A model generated the notes under the pieces. That model was not told where the DNA came from. It saw only the letters and a program-made list of their open reading frames with translations, and searched no databases. A program made the position numbers and the translations under genes. A stretch of 16,668 nt of DNA from an uncultured Brevundimonas sp. (GTDB lineage Bacteria; Pseudomonadota; Alphaproteobacteria; Caulobacterales; Caulobacteraceae), in contig CAMLNT010000029.1 in NCBI GenBank assembly GCA_946481425.1, positions 1-16,668 on the forward strand. The letters run 5' to 3'. Positions 1-6,381 of the stretch are shown here, in pieces. Position 1 is the stretch's first letter. Each line of letters begins with the position of its first letter.

Positions 1-499
1 TCGAGAACTGGAAGCTGCGGCGGGCCTTGGCGCGGCCGTACTTCTTGCGCTCGACGACGCGGCTGTCGCGGGTCAGGAAGCCGTGCGGCTTCAGGACCGG
101 GCGCAGTTCCGGCTCATAGCGGGTCAGCGCCAGGGCGATGCCGTGACGGATCGCGCCGGCCTGCCCGGACAGGCCCGAACCTTCGACGGTGACGTCGACG
201 TCGAACTGGGTCGCGCGGTCGGCGACGTTCAGCGGCTGGGCGATCATCATGCGCAGGACCGGGCGGGCCAGGTACACTTCCTGGTCGCGGCCGTTGATGG
301 TGATCTTGCCCGAACCGGGCTTCACCCACACGCGGGCGATGGCGTTCTTGCGCTTGCCGGTGGCGTAGGCGCGGCCCTGGGCGTCGACGATGCGCTCGCG
401 GACGGGAGCCGGGGCATTGGTGCCCATGCCGGCCAGGGCGTCAAAGCCTTTGGACTCGGTCGCTTCCGGGGCGGTTTCGGTGATCGGCTGATCGGTCAT
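1..499 (-). CDS. rpsI: 30S ribosomal protein S9, 3' end cut by window edge
   Basis: Small-subunit ribosomal protein S9; its C-terminal tail reaches the P-site tRNA in the ribosome. The minus-strand reading starts at ATG 499-497 ([12 protein letters not shown]...) and runs 166 codons to the window edge. Core S9 segments are clear: [13 protein letters not shown], then [15 protein letters not shown], and the basic end [15 protein letters not shown]. Only the final one or two residues (normally K-R) and the stop should be missing. The roughly 35-residue acidic and alanine-rich N-terminal extension before the conserved core is usual for alphaproteobacterial S9. The start codon lies 3 nt after the rplM stop, so the two genes are one transcription unit and probably translationally coupled. 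Identity is near certain. Confidence 0.97.
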   Translation of the reverse strand, partial: MTDQPITETAPEATESKGFDALAGMGTNAPAPVRERIVDAQGRAYATGKRKNAIARVWVKPGSGKITINGRDQEVYLARPVLRMMIAQPLNVADRATQFDVDVTVEGSGLSGQAGAIRHGIALALTRYEPELRPVLKPHGFLTRDSRVVERKKYGRAKARRSFQFS

Positions 500-502
500 G
501 AC

Positions 503-979
503 TTACTGGCCCCGGGCGTTCTTGGCGTTCAGGCCGGCGAAGTCGACGACTTCCGGACTCTGGGCCTGGTGGGTGTGTTCCGGACCGGCGAAGATGCGCA
601 GGTGCGTCATCTGCTTGCGGGCCAGCGGGCTTTCCTTGGGCAGCATGCGCTCGACGGCCTTCTCGAGCACGCGCTCGGGATACTTGCCTTCGAGGATCTG
701 GCCGGCGACGCGCGTCTTGACGCCGCCCGGGTGACCGGTGTGGCGGTGATACAGCTTGTCGGTCAGCTTCTTGCCGGTGAACTTCACCTTCTCGGCGTTG
801 ATCACGATGACATTGTCGCCGCAGTCGACGTGCGGGGTGTAGTCCGGGCGGTGCTTGCCGCGCAGACGCATGGCGATGAAGGAAGCCAGGCGGCCGACGA
901 CAACGCCTTCGGCGTCCACGACGATCCACTTCTTCTCGACATCCGCGGGCTTCAGCGAAGCCGTGGTGTGCTTGAGCAT
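503..979 (-). CDS. rplM: 50S ribosomal protein L13
   Basis: Large-subunit ribosomal protein L13, an early assembly protein that contacts 23S rRNA. The 158-residue product carries the family signature regions: [16 protein letters not shown] near the N-terminus, [18 protein letters not shown] in the middle, and a GMLP-type region seen here as [16 protein letters not shown] chose ATG 979-977 ([13 protein letters not shown]...). An in-frame TTG four codons upstream at 991 also opens the frame, but it would add only MDLT and is less likely. A short purine-rich GGA lies about 7 nt before the ATG. The gene is followed after 3 nt by rpsI, the usual L13-S9 operon. A candidate promoter at 1033-1061 and a strong hairpin at 1001-1022 precede it. 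Confidence 0.96.
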   Translation of the reverse strand: MLKHTTASLKPADVEKKWIVVDAEGVVVGRLASFIAMRLRGKHRPDYTPHVDCGDNVIVINAEKVKFTGKKLTDKLYHRHTGHPGGVKTRVAGQILEGKYPERVLEKAVERMLPKESPLARKQMTHLRIFAGPEHTHQAQSPEVVDFAGLNAKNARGQ

Positions 980-990
980 GGTCAGGTCCA

Positions 991-1022
991 AAAAGAATAG
1001 CGGCCGGGAGGGCCCCCGGCCG
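991..1022 (-). promoter_or_regulatory. Terminator-like hairpin in the rplM leader
   Basis: A perfect 8-bp inverted repeat (CGGCCGGG at 1001-1008 and CCCGGCCG at 1015-1022) encloses a 6-nt loop. Read on the minus strand it is followed within a few bases by a run of five T (plus-strand AAAAA at 990-994). This is the form of an intrinsic terminator, but it lies about 20 nt upstream of the rplM start codon and downstream of the candidate promoter, with no minus-strand gene in between to terminate. I infer an attenuator or ribosomal-protein leader structure. It could equally be a simple leader stem. Confidence 0.55.
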
Positions 1023-1032
1023 TGAGGCGCGC

Positions 1033-1061
1033 TTCTTACCGGTGACGCCGCACTGGGTCAA
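1033..1061 (-). promoter_or_regulatory. Candidate sigma70-type promoter for rplM-rpsI
   Basis: On the minus strand a TTGACC box (plus 1056-1061) is followed after exactly 17 nt by TAAGAA (plus 1033-1038). The -35 matches the consensus at 5 of 6 positions and the -10 is weak. Transcription would begin near 1026, giving a leader of about 45 nt that contains the 1001-1022 hairpin. Placement ahead of the L13-S9 operon supports it. No experimental support can be read from sequence. Confidence 0.45.
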
Positions 1062-1103
1062 CAGCTATGTGGGCGCAGAATATCCGTTAGTGCGCTGATT
1101 TAT

Positions 1104-1131
1104 ATGACATTTCATTATACGGTATTATAAT
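1104..1131 (+). promoter_or_regulatory. Candidate sigma70-type promoter reading toward the PhoX gene
   Basis: ATGACA (1104-1109) and a perfect TATAAT (1126-1131) are separated by 16 nt. This is an unusually AT-rich, close-to-consensus promoter for such a GC-rich genome. Its -10 box sits inside the 18-bp palindrome at 1119-1136, which suggests direct repression by a dimeric regulator. The nearest downstream plus-strand gene is the PhoX-family gene at 1394, which would give a leader of roughly 255 nt containing the GTCGGTCGT hairpin array. Confidence 0.5.
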
Positions 1132-1136
1132 ACCGT
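1119..1136. promoter_or_regulatory. Perfect 18-bp palindrome, probable operator
   Basis: ACGGTATTATAATACCGT is identical to its own reverse complement over all 18 bases. It covers the -10 hexamer of the plus-strand promoter, and by symmetry it also carries TATAAT on the minus strand, although no matching -35 is evident there. Length, symmetry and position fit an operator for a dimeric helix-turn-helix repressor. The regulator cannot be named from the sequence and no repressor gene lies next to it. Confidence 0.6.
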
Positions 1137-1230
1137 GCACTTTTCGAGGGTCGGAACGCCGACTTGTCCCCGCTCCCCGGGCCTGATCGATGATCGGGGC
1201 CATGGAAACGAACCGCAACCTGTCGCTTAT

Positions 1231-1330
1231 GTCGGTCGTGTCGGTGCTCTTTCGGAGCGACACCGACACCGACAGCTGTCGGTCGTGTCGGTCGTGTCGG
1301 TGTGTTTTTGGACCGACGCCGACACCGGCG
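1231..1330. repeat. GTCGGTCGT short tandem and inverted repeat array
   Basis: A 9-nt unit GTCGGTCGT occurs at 1231-1239 with an imperfect second copy at 1240-1248. It recurs at 1278-1286 and 1287-1295, with an imperfect third copy at 1296-1304. Reverse-complement units (ACCGAC-type) fill 1259-1274 and 1311-1326. The centre is a perfect 16-bp palindrome, ACCGACAGCTGTCGGT, at 1267-1282. The whole stretch can fold into several alternative hairpins in DNA or RNA. It lies between the divergent rplM and PhoX genes and inside the predicted PhoX leader. A frame stays open through it upstream of the PhoX start, but that is a by-product of a repeat length divisible by three. It may be a dispersed intergenic repeat. 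Confidence 0.7.
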
Positions 1331-1393
1331 CCCTTCATCCAACCGTCGCAGCCCCGCTATAGGAAGCGGCGCGGATCAGTTGGAAATGAATCG

Positions 1394-2785
1394 ATGAGTC
1401 TCTCCCGGCGCCATGTCCTCGCCGGCGGCGCGGCCGCCCTCGCCTTCTCGGGCTTCGCGCGCAACGTCCTGGCTCAAGAGGCAGAGACCTATACGAACGA
1501 GGTCCCGGGCTATGGTCCGCTGGTGCGCGATCCGCTGGGCGTCATCGACCTGCCCGAAGGCTTCCAGTACCGCGTGATCTCCCAGGTCGGCCAGACCATG
1601 GACGATGGCCTTGTCGTGCCGGCCACGGCCGACGGCATGGGGTGCTTCCCCGTACGCTCGCGCTTCGGCCTGGGCGGCAATCGCGTCGCCCTGGTGCGCA
1701 ACCACGAACTGGACCACGACGAGGCCCATCTCGGCGCCTTCGGGGCGGGCAACCAGTACGCCGACCGCTTCGATGCGGCCAAGGTCTATGACCGCGACCC
1801 GCAGGGCCGCGCCCTGCCCGGCGGCACGACGACCCTGATCTATGATCTCGATGACCGCCGCGTCGTGCGTCAGCATCTGTCGCTGGCCGGGACCTCGACC
1901 AACTGCGCAGGCGGCGTCACGCCCTGGGGCTCGTGGCTGACCTGCGAGGAAACCCACGAGCGGGCCGGCGAAGGGGTCGGCCAGGACCACGGCTGGGTGT
2001 TCGAGGTACCGGCGCTCGCGCGCGGCCCGGTCGACCCGGTGCCGCTTCGGGCCATGGGCCGCTTCGATCACGAGGCGGCCTGCGTCGATCCGCTGACGGG
2101 CATCGTCTATCTGACCGAGGACGAGGACGATTCCCTCTTCTACCGCTTCATCCCCAACACGCCCGGACGCCTGATCGACGGCGGACGCCTGCAAGCGCTG
2201 GCTATCGAAGGCCTGGCCGGCGCCGATCTGCGCAACTGGGCCGGGGTCCAGACCTGGAACCGCGGCGACTGGCTGGACATCCGCTGGGTCGATCTCGACG
2301 AGGTCGAGAGCCCCAATGCCGATCTCAGGATGCGCGGCCACGCGGCCGGCGCCGCCCTGTTCGCGCGCGGCGAGGGCCTCACCTGGGGCGACGGCGAACT
2401 CTACGCCACCTGCACCTCGGGCGGTCCCTCCCAGTTCGGCCAGATCGTGCGGCTGGCGCCCGGCCGCGACGGCGCGCGCGACCGCATCCAGCTCTTCCTC
2501 GAGAGCGGCGACGACCGGGTCTATGACTATGGAGACAATCTCACGGTCACGCCCTGGGGCGACCTGCTGGTCTGCGAAGACCGGTATTCGGAAGAGGCGA
2601 TCCACCTGCGGGCGATCACGCCCGAGGGTCGCGCCTATACGGTCGCCCGCAACGCCTACGCCGGCAACGGCGAGTTCTGCGGTGTCTGCGTCTCGCCGGA
2701 CGGCTCGACCGTGTTCCTGAACATCCAGAAGCCGGGGATCACCCTGGCGATCACAGGGCCCTGGAGCTCATTGAGGAACTCATGA
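1394..2785 (+). CDS. Tat-exported PhoX-family (DUF839) phosphatase-like protein
   Basis: A 463-residue protein of the PhoX/DUF839 family, whose studied members are periplasmic metal-dependent alkaline phosphatases. The N-terminus MSLSRRHVLAGGAAALAFSG is a twin-arginine signal (SRRHVLAG) with likely cleavage after ARNVLA near residue 27. Family motifs are RNHE at 102-105, NCAGGVTPWGSWLTCEE at 170-186, GRFDHEA at 222-228 and YLTED at 239-243. The first and third of these carry acidic and histidine residues typical of the metal-binding beta-propeller. I chose ATG 1394 because GGAAA lies about 8 nt upstream and the Tat motif must be near the N-terminus. The frame is open further upstream to 1190, but only through repeats. 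The gene ends in the 3' end of the heme A synthase gene. Phosphatase activity on a particular ester is not shown. Confidence 0.88.
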   Translation: MSLSRRHVLAGGAAALAFSGFARNVLAQEAETYTNEVPGYGPLVRDPLGVIDLPEGFQYRVISQVGQTMDDGLVVPATADGMGCFPVRSRFGLGGNRVALVRNHELDHDEAHLGAFGAGNQYADRFDAAKVYDRDPQGRALPGGTTTLIYDLDDRRVVRQHLSLAGTSTNCAGGVTPWGSWLTCEETHERAGEGVGQDHGWVFEVPALARGPVDPVPLRAMGRFDHEAACVDPLTGIVYLTEDEDDSLFYRFIPNTPGRLIDGGRLQALAIEGLAGADLRNWAGVQTWNRGDWLDIRWVDLDEVESPNADLRMRGHAAGAALFARGEGLTWGDGELYATCTSGGPSQFGQIVRLAPGRDGARDRIQLFLESGDDRVYDYGDNLTVTPWGDLLVCEDRYSEEAIHLRAITPEGRAYTVARNAYAGNGEFCGVCVSPDGSTVFLNIQKPGITLAITGPWSSLRNS

Positions 2786-3824
2786 ACAGACGCGGCTGGC
2801 TGCGTCGAACAGACCAAAGCAGCCAGGTCGCCAGCGCCAGCACGATCACCCCGCCCGCCTGATGCAGGCCCGCCAGCCAGGGATTGAGCGCCGTCATCAG
2901 GGTGGCGATCCCCAGCAGGGCCTGCACCACCGTCGCCCCGAACAGGGCCAGGGCCGCCGTCGGCACCCGGTCCGACAGCTTCCAGCGGAAGGTCTGGACC
3001 AGGAAGGCCAGGCTCGCCAGGAAGACCGCATAGCCGCCCAGCCGGTGCATCAGCTGGACCAGCCCCTGATCGTGCAGGAAGGCCGAGACCCCAAGGCTCC
3101 AGTCGACCGGCGGCAACAGCTGGCCCTCGAACATCGGCCAGTCGGTAAAGACCCGGCCCGCATCGTTGCCCGCGACCAGCCCGCCCAGCAGGCACTGGAC
3201 GAACACCAGCCCGAACAGGGCCGCGGCCCCCCGGGTCCAGCCCACGGGCGACCGGGAGTAGTCCTCTCCGAACCGGGCCTCCAGCGCGGTCCAGACCAGG
3301 CCGACAAAGATGGTCAGCGCCAGCCCCAGATGGACCGTCAACCGCTCGGGCGCGACCTCGACCCGGCCCGTAAGACCCGAGACCACCATCCACCAGCCCA
3401 CCGCGCCCTGCAGCGCGCCCAGGCCCAGCAGGACCCAGCACCGCCACACCAGCCGACTCGGGATTTGTTTGAAGAACAGCAGGGTGAAGAACGGCAGGGC
3501 GAACGCCACCCCGATCAGCCGTCCCAGCAGCCGGTGCGCCCACTCCCACCAGAAGATGCCCTTGAAGTCCTCCAGGCTCATGCCCGCGTTCAGCTGGGCG
3601 TACTGGGTGGTTTGCCGATAGGCCTCGAACTGCCGGTTCCACTCCGCATCGCTCAGCGGCGGAAGGGTCCCGGTGACCGGGGCCCACTCGGTGATCGACA
3701 GGCCGGATTCCGTGAGCCGGGTGATCCCGCCCACGACGACCATCAGCAAAACAAGGCAGGCTACGCTCGCCAGCCAAACGGCGGTCACCGACGAACGGTC
3801 TTGGAAGGTGGTCAAACGCGTCAT
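2751..3824 (-). CDS. ctaA: Heme A synthase, COX15 type
   Basis: Integral membrane monooxygenase that oxidises the C8 methyl of heme O to a formyl group, making heme A for aa3-type cytochrome c oxidase. The 357-residue protein has about eight hydrophobic segments. The four histidines that ligate hemes in this family are all present: WWEWAHRLLGR (H97), LTVHLGLAL (H165), QLMHRLGGYA (H260) and AGLHQAGG (H321). The N-terminal part has GGITRLTESGLSITEW, diagnostic for the type-2/COX15 form. Start is ATG 3824-3822, with a weak GGGA before it. The last 35 nt overlap the 3' end of the convergent PhoX-family gene. No other cytochrome oxidase gene is adjacent, so it stands alone here. Confidence 0.95.
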   Translation of the reverse strand: MTRLTTFQDRSSVTAVWLASVACLVLLMVVVGGITRLTESGLSITEWAPVTGTLPPLSDAEWNRQFEAYRQTTQYAQLNAGMSLEDFKGIFWWEWAHRLLGRLIGVAFALPFFTLLFFKQIPSRLVWRCWVLLGLGALQGAVGWWMVVSGLTGRVEVAPERLTVHLGLALTIFVGLVWTALEARFGEDYSRSPVGWTRGAAALFGLVFVQCLLGGLVAGNDAGRVFTDWPMFEGQLLPPVDWSLGVSAFLHDQGLVQLMHRLGGYAVFLASLAFLVQTFRWKLSDRVPTAALALFGATVVQALLGIATLMTALNPWLAGLHQAGGVIVLALATWLLWSVRRSQPRLFMSSSMSSRAL

Positions 3825-3948
3825 ACTGTCCCGCTCGGGAGGATCTGCATGGGGTGAGTCTGGGCTCTAGCCCAAGGCACCCGACATGGACCACCCGCAT
3901 TGTCACTTCAATCCCGGCGGGAGGGCCGGAGGCTGGAAAGGACTACGC

Positions 3949-4209
3949 ATGGAACTGTTTGAAACCAATGGCTGGCTGCTCGCGATCATCATCGGTATCG
4001 CGGCCGGCTGGATCGCCGAACAGGTGACCGGACGCCGGCACGGGATCCTGACAAACCTGATCGTCGGTCTGCTCGGCGCCCTGATCGGCTGGTGGCTATC
4101 CGAAAACGTGCTGGGTATCCCGATCGAGGGCTGGCTGGGCTCGCTGGTGGCTTCGACCGCCGGCGCGGTCATCCTGCTGTTCCTCTTCGGCCTGATCCGC
4201 CGTCGCTGA
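3949..4209 (+). CDS. GlsB/YeaQ/YmgE (transglycosylase-associated) family membrane protein
   Basis: An 86-residue, almost entirely hydrophobic protein with three likely membrane helices. It shows the family's glycine-rich pattern: GIAAGWIAEQVTG, then GILTNLIVGLLGALIGWWL, then AVILLFLFGLIRRR. The annotated name transglycosylase-associated is historical and no enzymatic role is established; members are often stress-induced. I chose ATG 3949 because GGAAAGGA lies 7 nt upstream. An upstream in-frame ATG at 3886 would add 21 polar residues (MDHPHCHF...) and has no ribosome binding site. An intrinsic terminator follows at 4229-4267, so this is probably a single-gene transcript. Confidence 0.85.
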   Translation: MELFETNGWLLAIIIGIAAGWIAEQVTGRRHGILTNLIVGLLGALIGWWLSENVLGIPIEGWLGSLVASTAGAVILLFLFGLIRRR

Positions 4210-4228
4210 TCCGGCCCAAATGATCTAG

Positions 4229-4267
4229 GAGAACGCCGCGGGCCGGGAGGTCCGCGGCGTTTTCTTT
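4229..4267 (+). terminator. Rho-independent terminator after the GlsB-family gene
   Basis: A perfect 10-bp stem (AACGCCGCGG at 4232-4241 with CCGCGGCGTT at 4252-4261) has a 10-nt loop and can be extended by A-T, G-T and G-C pairs. It is followed by TTTCTTTG. It starts 20 nt after the stop codon of the small membrane protein gene. The ribosome binding site of the next gene (CGGAGA) begins just downstream. Confidence 0.85.
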
Positions 4268-4281
4268 GTCCGGAGACCCCC

Positions 4282-4476
4282 ATGGGACCGCGCACCCGCA
4301 AGGCCGTCGCCTCGATCGCCGTCCTCGCCTTCCTGGCCTTCTACGTCTGGCTGGTGACCGTGCTGGGCGGCTACATCCCGCAGGTCTGGTGGGCGCAGGT
4401 GCCATACTTCGCCGTGGCTGGCCTAGCCTGGGGCATACCCATCCTGCCGCTCATCAAGTGGGCCGAGAAGGGCTGA
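4282..4476 (+). CDS. DUF2842 small membrane protein
   Basis: A 64-residue protein matching DUF2842, a small family largely confined to alphaproteobacteria. The start MGPRTRKAVASIAVLAFLAF has the conserved basic PRTRK lead into a first membrane helix (about residues 10-30). A second helix (about 38-58) leads into the conserved end PILPLIKWAEKG. The start ATG 4282 is preceded by CGGAGA at a normal distance. The function is unknown. It lies between the GlsB terminator and the oppositely oriented tRNA-Pro gene, with only 24 nt between its stop and the tRNA 3' end. Confidence 0.85.
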   Translation: MGPRTRKAVASIAVLAFLAFYVWLVTVLGGYIPQVWWAQVPYFAVAGLAWGIPILPLIKWAEKG

Positions 4477-4500
4477 CGATCGGGGACTGGGTCAAGGGAA

Positions 4501-4577
<77 letters not shown>

Positions 4578-4586
4578 AGAGGCGCC

Positions 4587-4616
4587 CGTATAGACAAGGG
4601 CCATCGCCCCCGCAAA
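4587..4616 (-). promoter_or_regulatory. Candidate promoter for tRNA-Pro
   Basis: On the minus strand TTTGCG (plus 4611-4616) and TATACG (plus 4587-4592) are 18 nt apart. The tRNA 5' end begins 9 nt after the -10 box, so initiation would fall almost exactly at the mature end. The -35 box is weak. Read-through from the upstream MerR gene is another possible source of transcription. Confidence 0.35.
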
Positions 4617-4625
4617 CGGAAATCG

Positions 4626-5024
4626 CTATCTGGCGAGCGCCTCGTCGAGGCGACGCTTCGCGGCCTCGACCGCGGCCAGCACGGCGCGCAACCGAACCGT
4701 ATCCGCCGCGGGGCGCGGAGCCTCGAACACTGCCGCCTCGACGGCTTCCGCAGCCGGTTCGACGTCACCAGTGATACGCGCCATACCGGACTGGCGATGC
4801 AGCTTCTGCACGCCCCGGATGGTCAGGCCCTCATCATGCAGAAGACGCTTTACCCCTCTGAGGACCGCGATATCGGCCGGCCGGTAGAGACGCCGCCCGC
4901 CCGCGCGCTTCATCGGCTTGATGAAGGCGAACTTGGTCTCCCAGAAGCGCAGCACATGCTGGGGCACGCCCAGCTCTTCGGACGCTTCCGAGATGGTGCG
5001 GAAGGCCTCGGCGCTCTTGCTCAC
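4626..5024 (-). CDS. MerR-family transcriptional regulator downstream of ihfA
   Basis: A 132-residue protein with an N-terminal MerR-type winged helix-turn-helix. It has [22 protein letters not shown] at residues 8-29, then [32 protein letters not shown], the wing and connector typical of the family. The C-terminal half is alanine- and glutamate-rich and ends in a predicted helix ([21 protein letters not shown]), with no cysteine cluster for metal sensing. The start is GTG 5024, overlapping the ihfA stop in GTGA. The ihfA-merR pair is a conserved alphaproteobacterial arrangement. The target and effector are unknown. Confidence 0.88.
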   Translation of the reverse strand: MSKSAEAFRTISEASEELGVPQHVLRFWETKFAFIKPMKRAGGRRLYRPADIAVLRGVKRLLHDEGLTIRGVQKLHRQSGMARITGDVEPAAEAVEAAVFEAPRPAADTVRLRAVLAAVEAAKRRLDEALAR

Positions 5025-5320
5025 GCGTCGAGGCCGTCGACCTTGGCCTTCATGATCTGCGAGGCCCGGAAACTGATGACTCGGCGTGGAACGATCGCAG
5101 CCGGTTCACCCGTCTTGGGGTTGCGACCCATGCGGGCGTTCTTGGAGCGGACAGTAAAGACCCCAAAGCCCGAAAGCTTCACGGTTTCGCCCCGTTCGAG
5201 GGTTTCGACGATCATCTCGAGCACGCGTTCAACGAGGCCCGCGCATTCTTGTCGCGACAGGCCGACCTCTTCGTGCAGGGCCTCCGACAGATCAGCCCGC
5301 GTCACCGTCTTGCCCGTCAT
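5021..5320 (-). CDS. ihfA: Integration host factor subunit alpha
   Basis: The alpha subunit of the heterodimeric DNA-bending protein IHF, which shapes the nucleoid, promoters and recombination sites. It is 99 residues, the normal length. The dimerisation core [14 protein letters not shown] is followed by the DNA-intercalating beta-arm with GRNPKTG at 65-71 (the intercalating proline is P68). The pattern GFGVF...R.NP.TGE identifies the HU/IHF fold, and the neighbours (fabH upstream, merR downstream) identify the alpha subunit. The start is ATG 5320, with AGGGAGGG about 8 nt upstream on the minus strand, a strong Shine-Dalgarno. A nested inverted repeat precedes it at 5343-5380. Confidence 0.95.
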   Translation of the reverse strand: MTGKTVTRADLSEALHEEVGLSRQECAGLVERVLEMIVETLERGETVKLSGFGVFTVRSKNARMGRNPKTGEPAAIVPRRVISFRASQIMKAKVDGLDA

Positions 5321-5342
5321 CCCCGAGACCCTCCCTCACAGG

Positions 5343-5380
5343 CGTCTGAACACAACCAATGTGTTACGCGAAGCCAGACG
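5343..5380. repeat. Nested inverted repeat ahead of ihfA
   Basis: Outer arms CGTCTG (5343-5348) and CAGACG (5375-5380) flank inner arms AACACA (5349-5354) and TGTGTT (5360-5365), which have a 5-nt loop. On one side the inner and outer arms are contiguous (12 bases); on the other they are split by 9 nt. It occupies most of the 83-nt gap between the fabH stop and the ihfA start and would fold on the transcript of either strand. There is no T-run, so I do not call it a terminator. It may be an operator or leader structure. Confidence 0.5.
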
Positions 5381-5403
5381 TTAACGAAAGGGCCGTTTTC
5401 CCG

Positions 5404-6381
5404 TCACATGCGAATCGCACAGGCGCCCCAGGTCAGGCCGCCGCCCATCGCCTCCAGCAGGACCAGATCGCCCTCCTTGATCCGCCCGTCATCGATGGCC
5501 GCGCTCAGAGCCAGCGGGATGGAGGCGGCCGAGGTGTTGGCATGGATCGCCACCGTCGAGACGACCTTGTTCTCATCCAGGCCCAGACGATCACCGACGC
5601 CGCGAATAATGCGCTGGTTGGCCTGGTGCGGCACGAACCAGTCGACTTCCGGAATCGTGACACCGGCCTGAGCGCAGGCGGCCTCGATGGCCTCGGAAAT
5701 GTTGATGACCGCGTGCTTGAAGACCTGGTTGCCCGCCATCCGCAGATGGCCGACCTGGCCATTCGTCGACGGCCCGCCGTCGACGTAGAGCAGATCGGTC
5801 TTGGTCCCATCGCAGCGCAAGGCGAAGCCCAGCAGGCCGCGATCCGCCGTTGTCCCCTGCCCTTCGATCGGCTCGACCACCACCGCGCCGGCCCCGTCGC
5901 CGAACAGCACGCAAGTGCCGCGGTCGGTCCAGTCCATCAGCTTGGTCATTTCCTCGGCGCCGATGACCAGCGCGCATTTCGACATGCCCCGCGCCACGAA
6001 ACCGTCGGCGACAGAGAGCGCGTAGACGAAGCCCGAACAGACGGCCTGGACGTCGAAGGCGATGCCGACGCCGGTCCCCAGCTTGCGCTGGACGATCGAG
6101 GCCGTGGCCGGGAAGGTCAGGTCAGGCGTGGTAGTGGCCACGATGATCAGATCAACGTCCGAAGCCTCGCGGCCGGCCGCGATCAGGGCCTTCTTCGCGG
6201 CTTCCACCGCCAGGTCGCTGGTGGGCTGGTCGGGCGCAGCGCGACGGCGTTCGCTGATCCCAGTCCGCTCGCGAATCCATTCGTCGGACGTATCCACCAC
6301 CGTCGAGAGGTCGGCGTTGGTCACGACTTCCTGAGGCAGGTAGGCGCCGACGCCGGTGATGGCGCTACGGGTTACGCTCAC
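5404..6381 (-). CDS. fabH: Beta-ketoacyl-ACP synthase III
   Basis: Condenses acetyl-CoA (or another short acyl-CoA) with malonyl-ACP, the first elongation step of type II fatty-acid synthesis, in the cytoplasm. The 325-residue length is standard. The catalytic triad is intact: Cys115 in DVQAVCSGF, His252 in VPHQANQRI and Asn282 in IHANTSAAS. The CoA-binding GDGAGAVVVE and the terminal glycine-rich EAMGGGLTWGA are present. The start is GTG 6381, which overlaps the plsX stop codon in GTGA. The 4-nt overlap points to translational coupling with PlsX, which works next to it in lipid initiation. Confidence 0.97.
   Translation of the reverse strand: MSVTRSAITGVGAYLPQEVVTNADLSTVVDTSDEWIRERTGISERRRAAPDQPTSDLAVEAAKKALIAAGREASDVDLIIVATTTPDLTFPATASIVQRKLGTGVGIAFDVQAVCSGFVYALSVADGFVARGMSKCALVIGAEEMTKLMDWTDRGTCVLFGDGAGAVVVEPIEGQGTTADRGLLGFALRCDGTKTDLLYVDGGPSTNGQVGHLRMAGNQVFKHAVINISEAIEAACAQAGVTIPEVDWFVPHQANQRIIRGVGDRLGLDENKVVSTVAIHANTSAASIPLALSAAIDDGRIKEGDLVLLEAMGGGLTWGACAIRM

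Noticed and set aside
83..1000. 305-codon plus-strand frame over rplM-rpsI
   Set aside because: It is antisense to two highly conserved ribosomal protein genes and crosses both without respecting their boundary.
1101..1125. Pho box upstream of the PhoX-family gene
   Set aside because: Only one ATGACAT-like half is visible. The expected second direct repeat at 11-nt spacing is absent, so PhoB control is not supported by sequence.
1190..1393. Possible N-terminal extension of the PhoX-family protein
   Set aside because: The frame is open but runs through the GTCGGTCGT repeats, and it would bury the twin-arginine signal about 68 residues inside the protein. The ATG at 1394 has a ribosome binding site and fits an exported protein.
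2656..3906. Long antisense and alternate-frame reading frames over heme A synthase (up to 416 codons)
   Set aside because: They are Arg/Gly/Pro/Ala-rich shadows caused by high GC at third codon positions. The COX15 frame has all four heme histidines and membrane helices.
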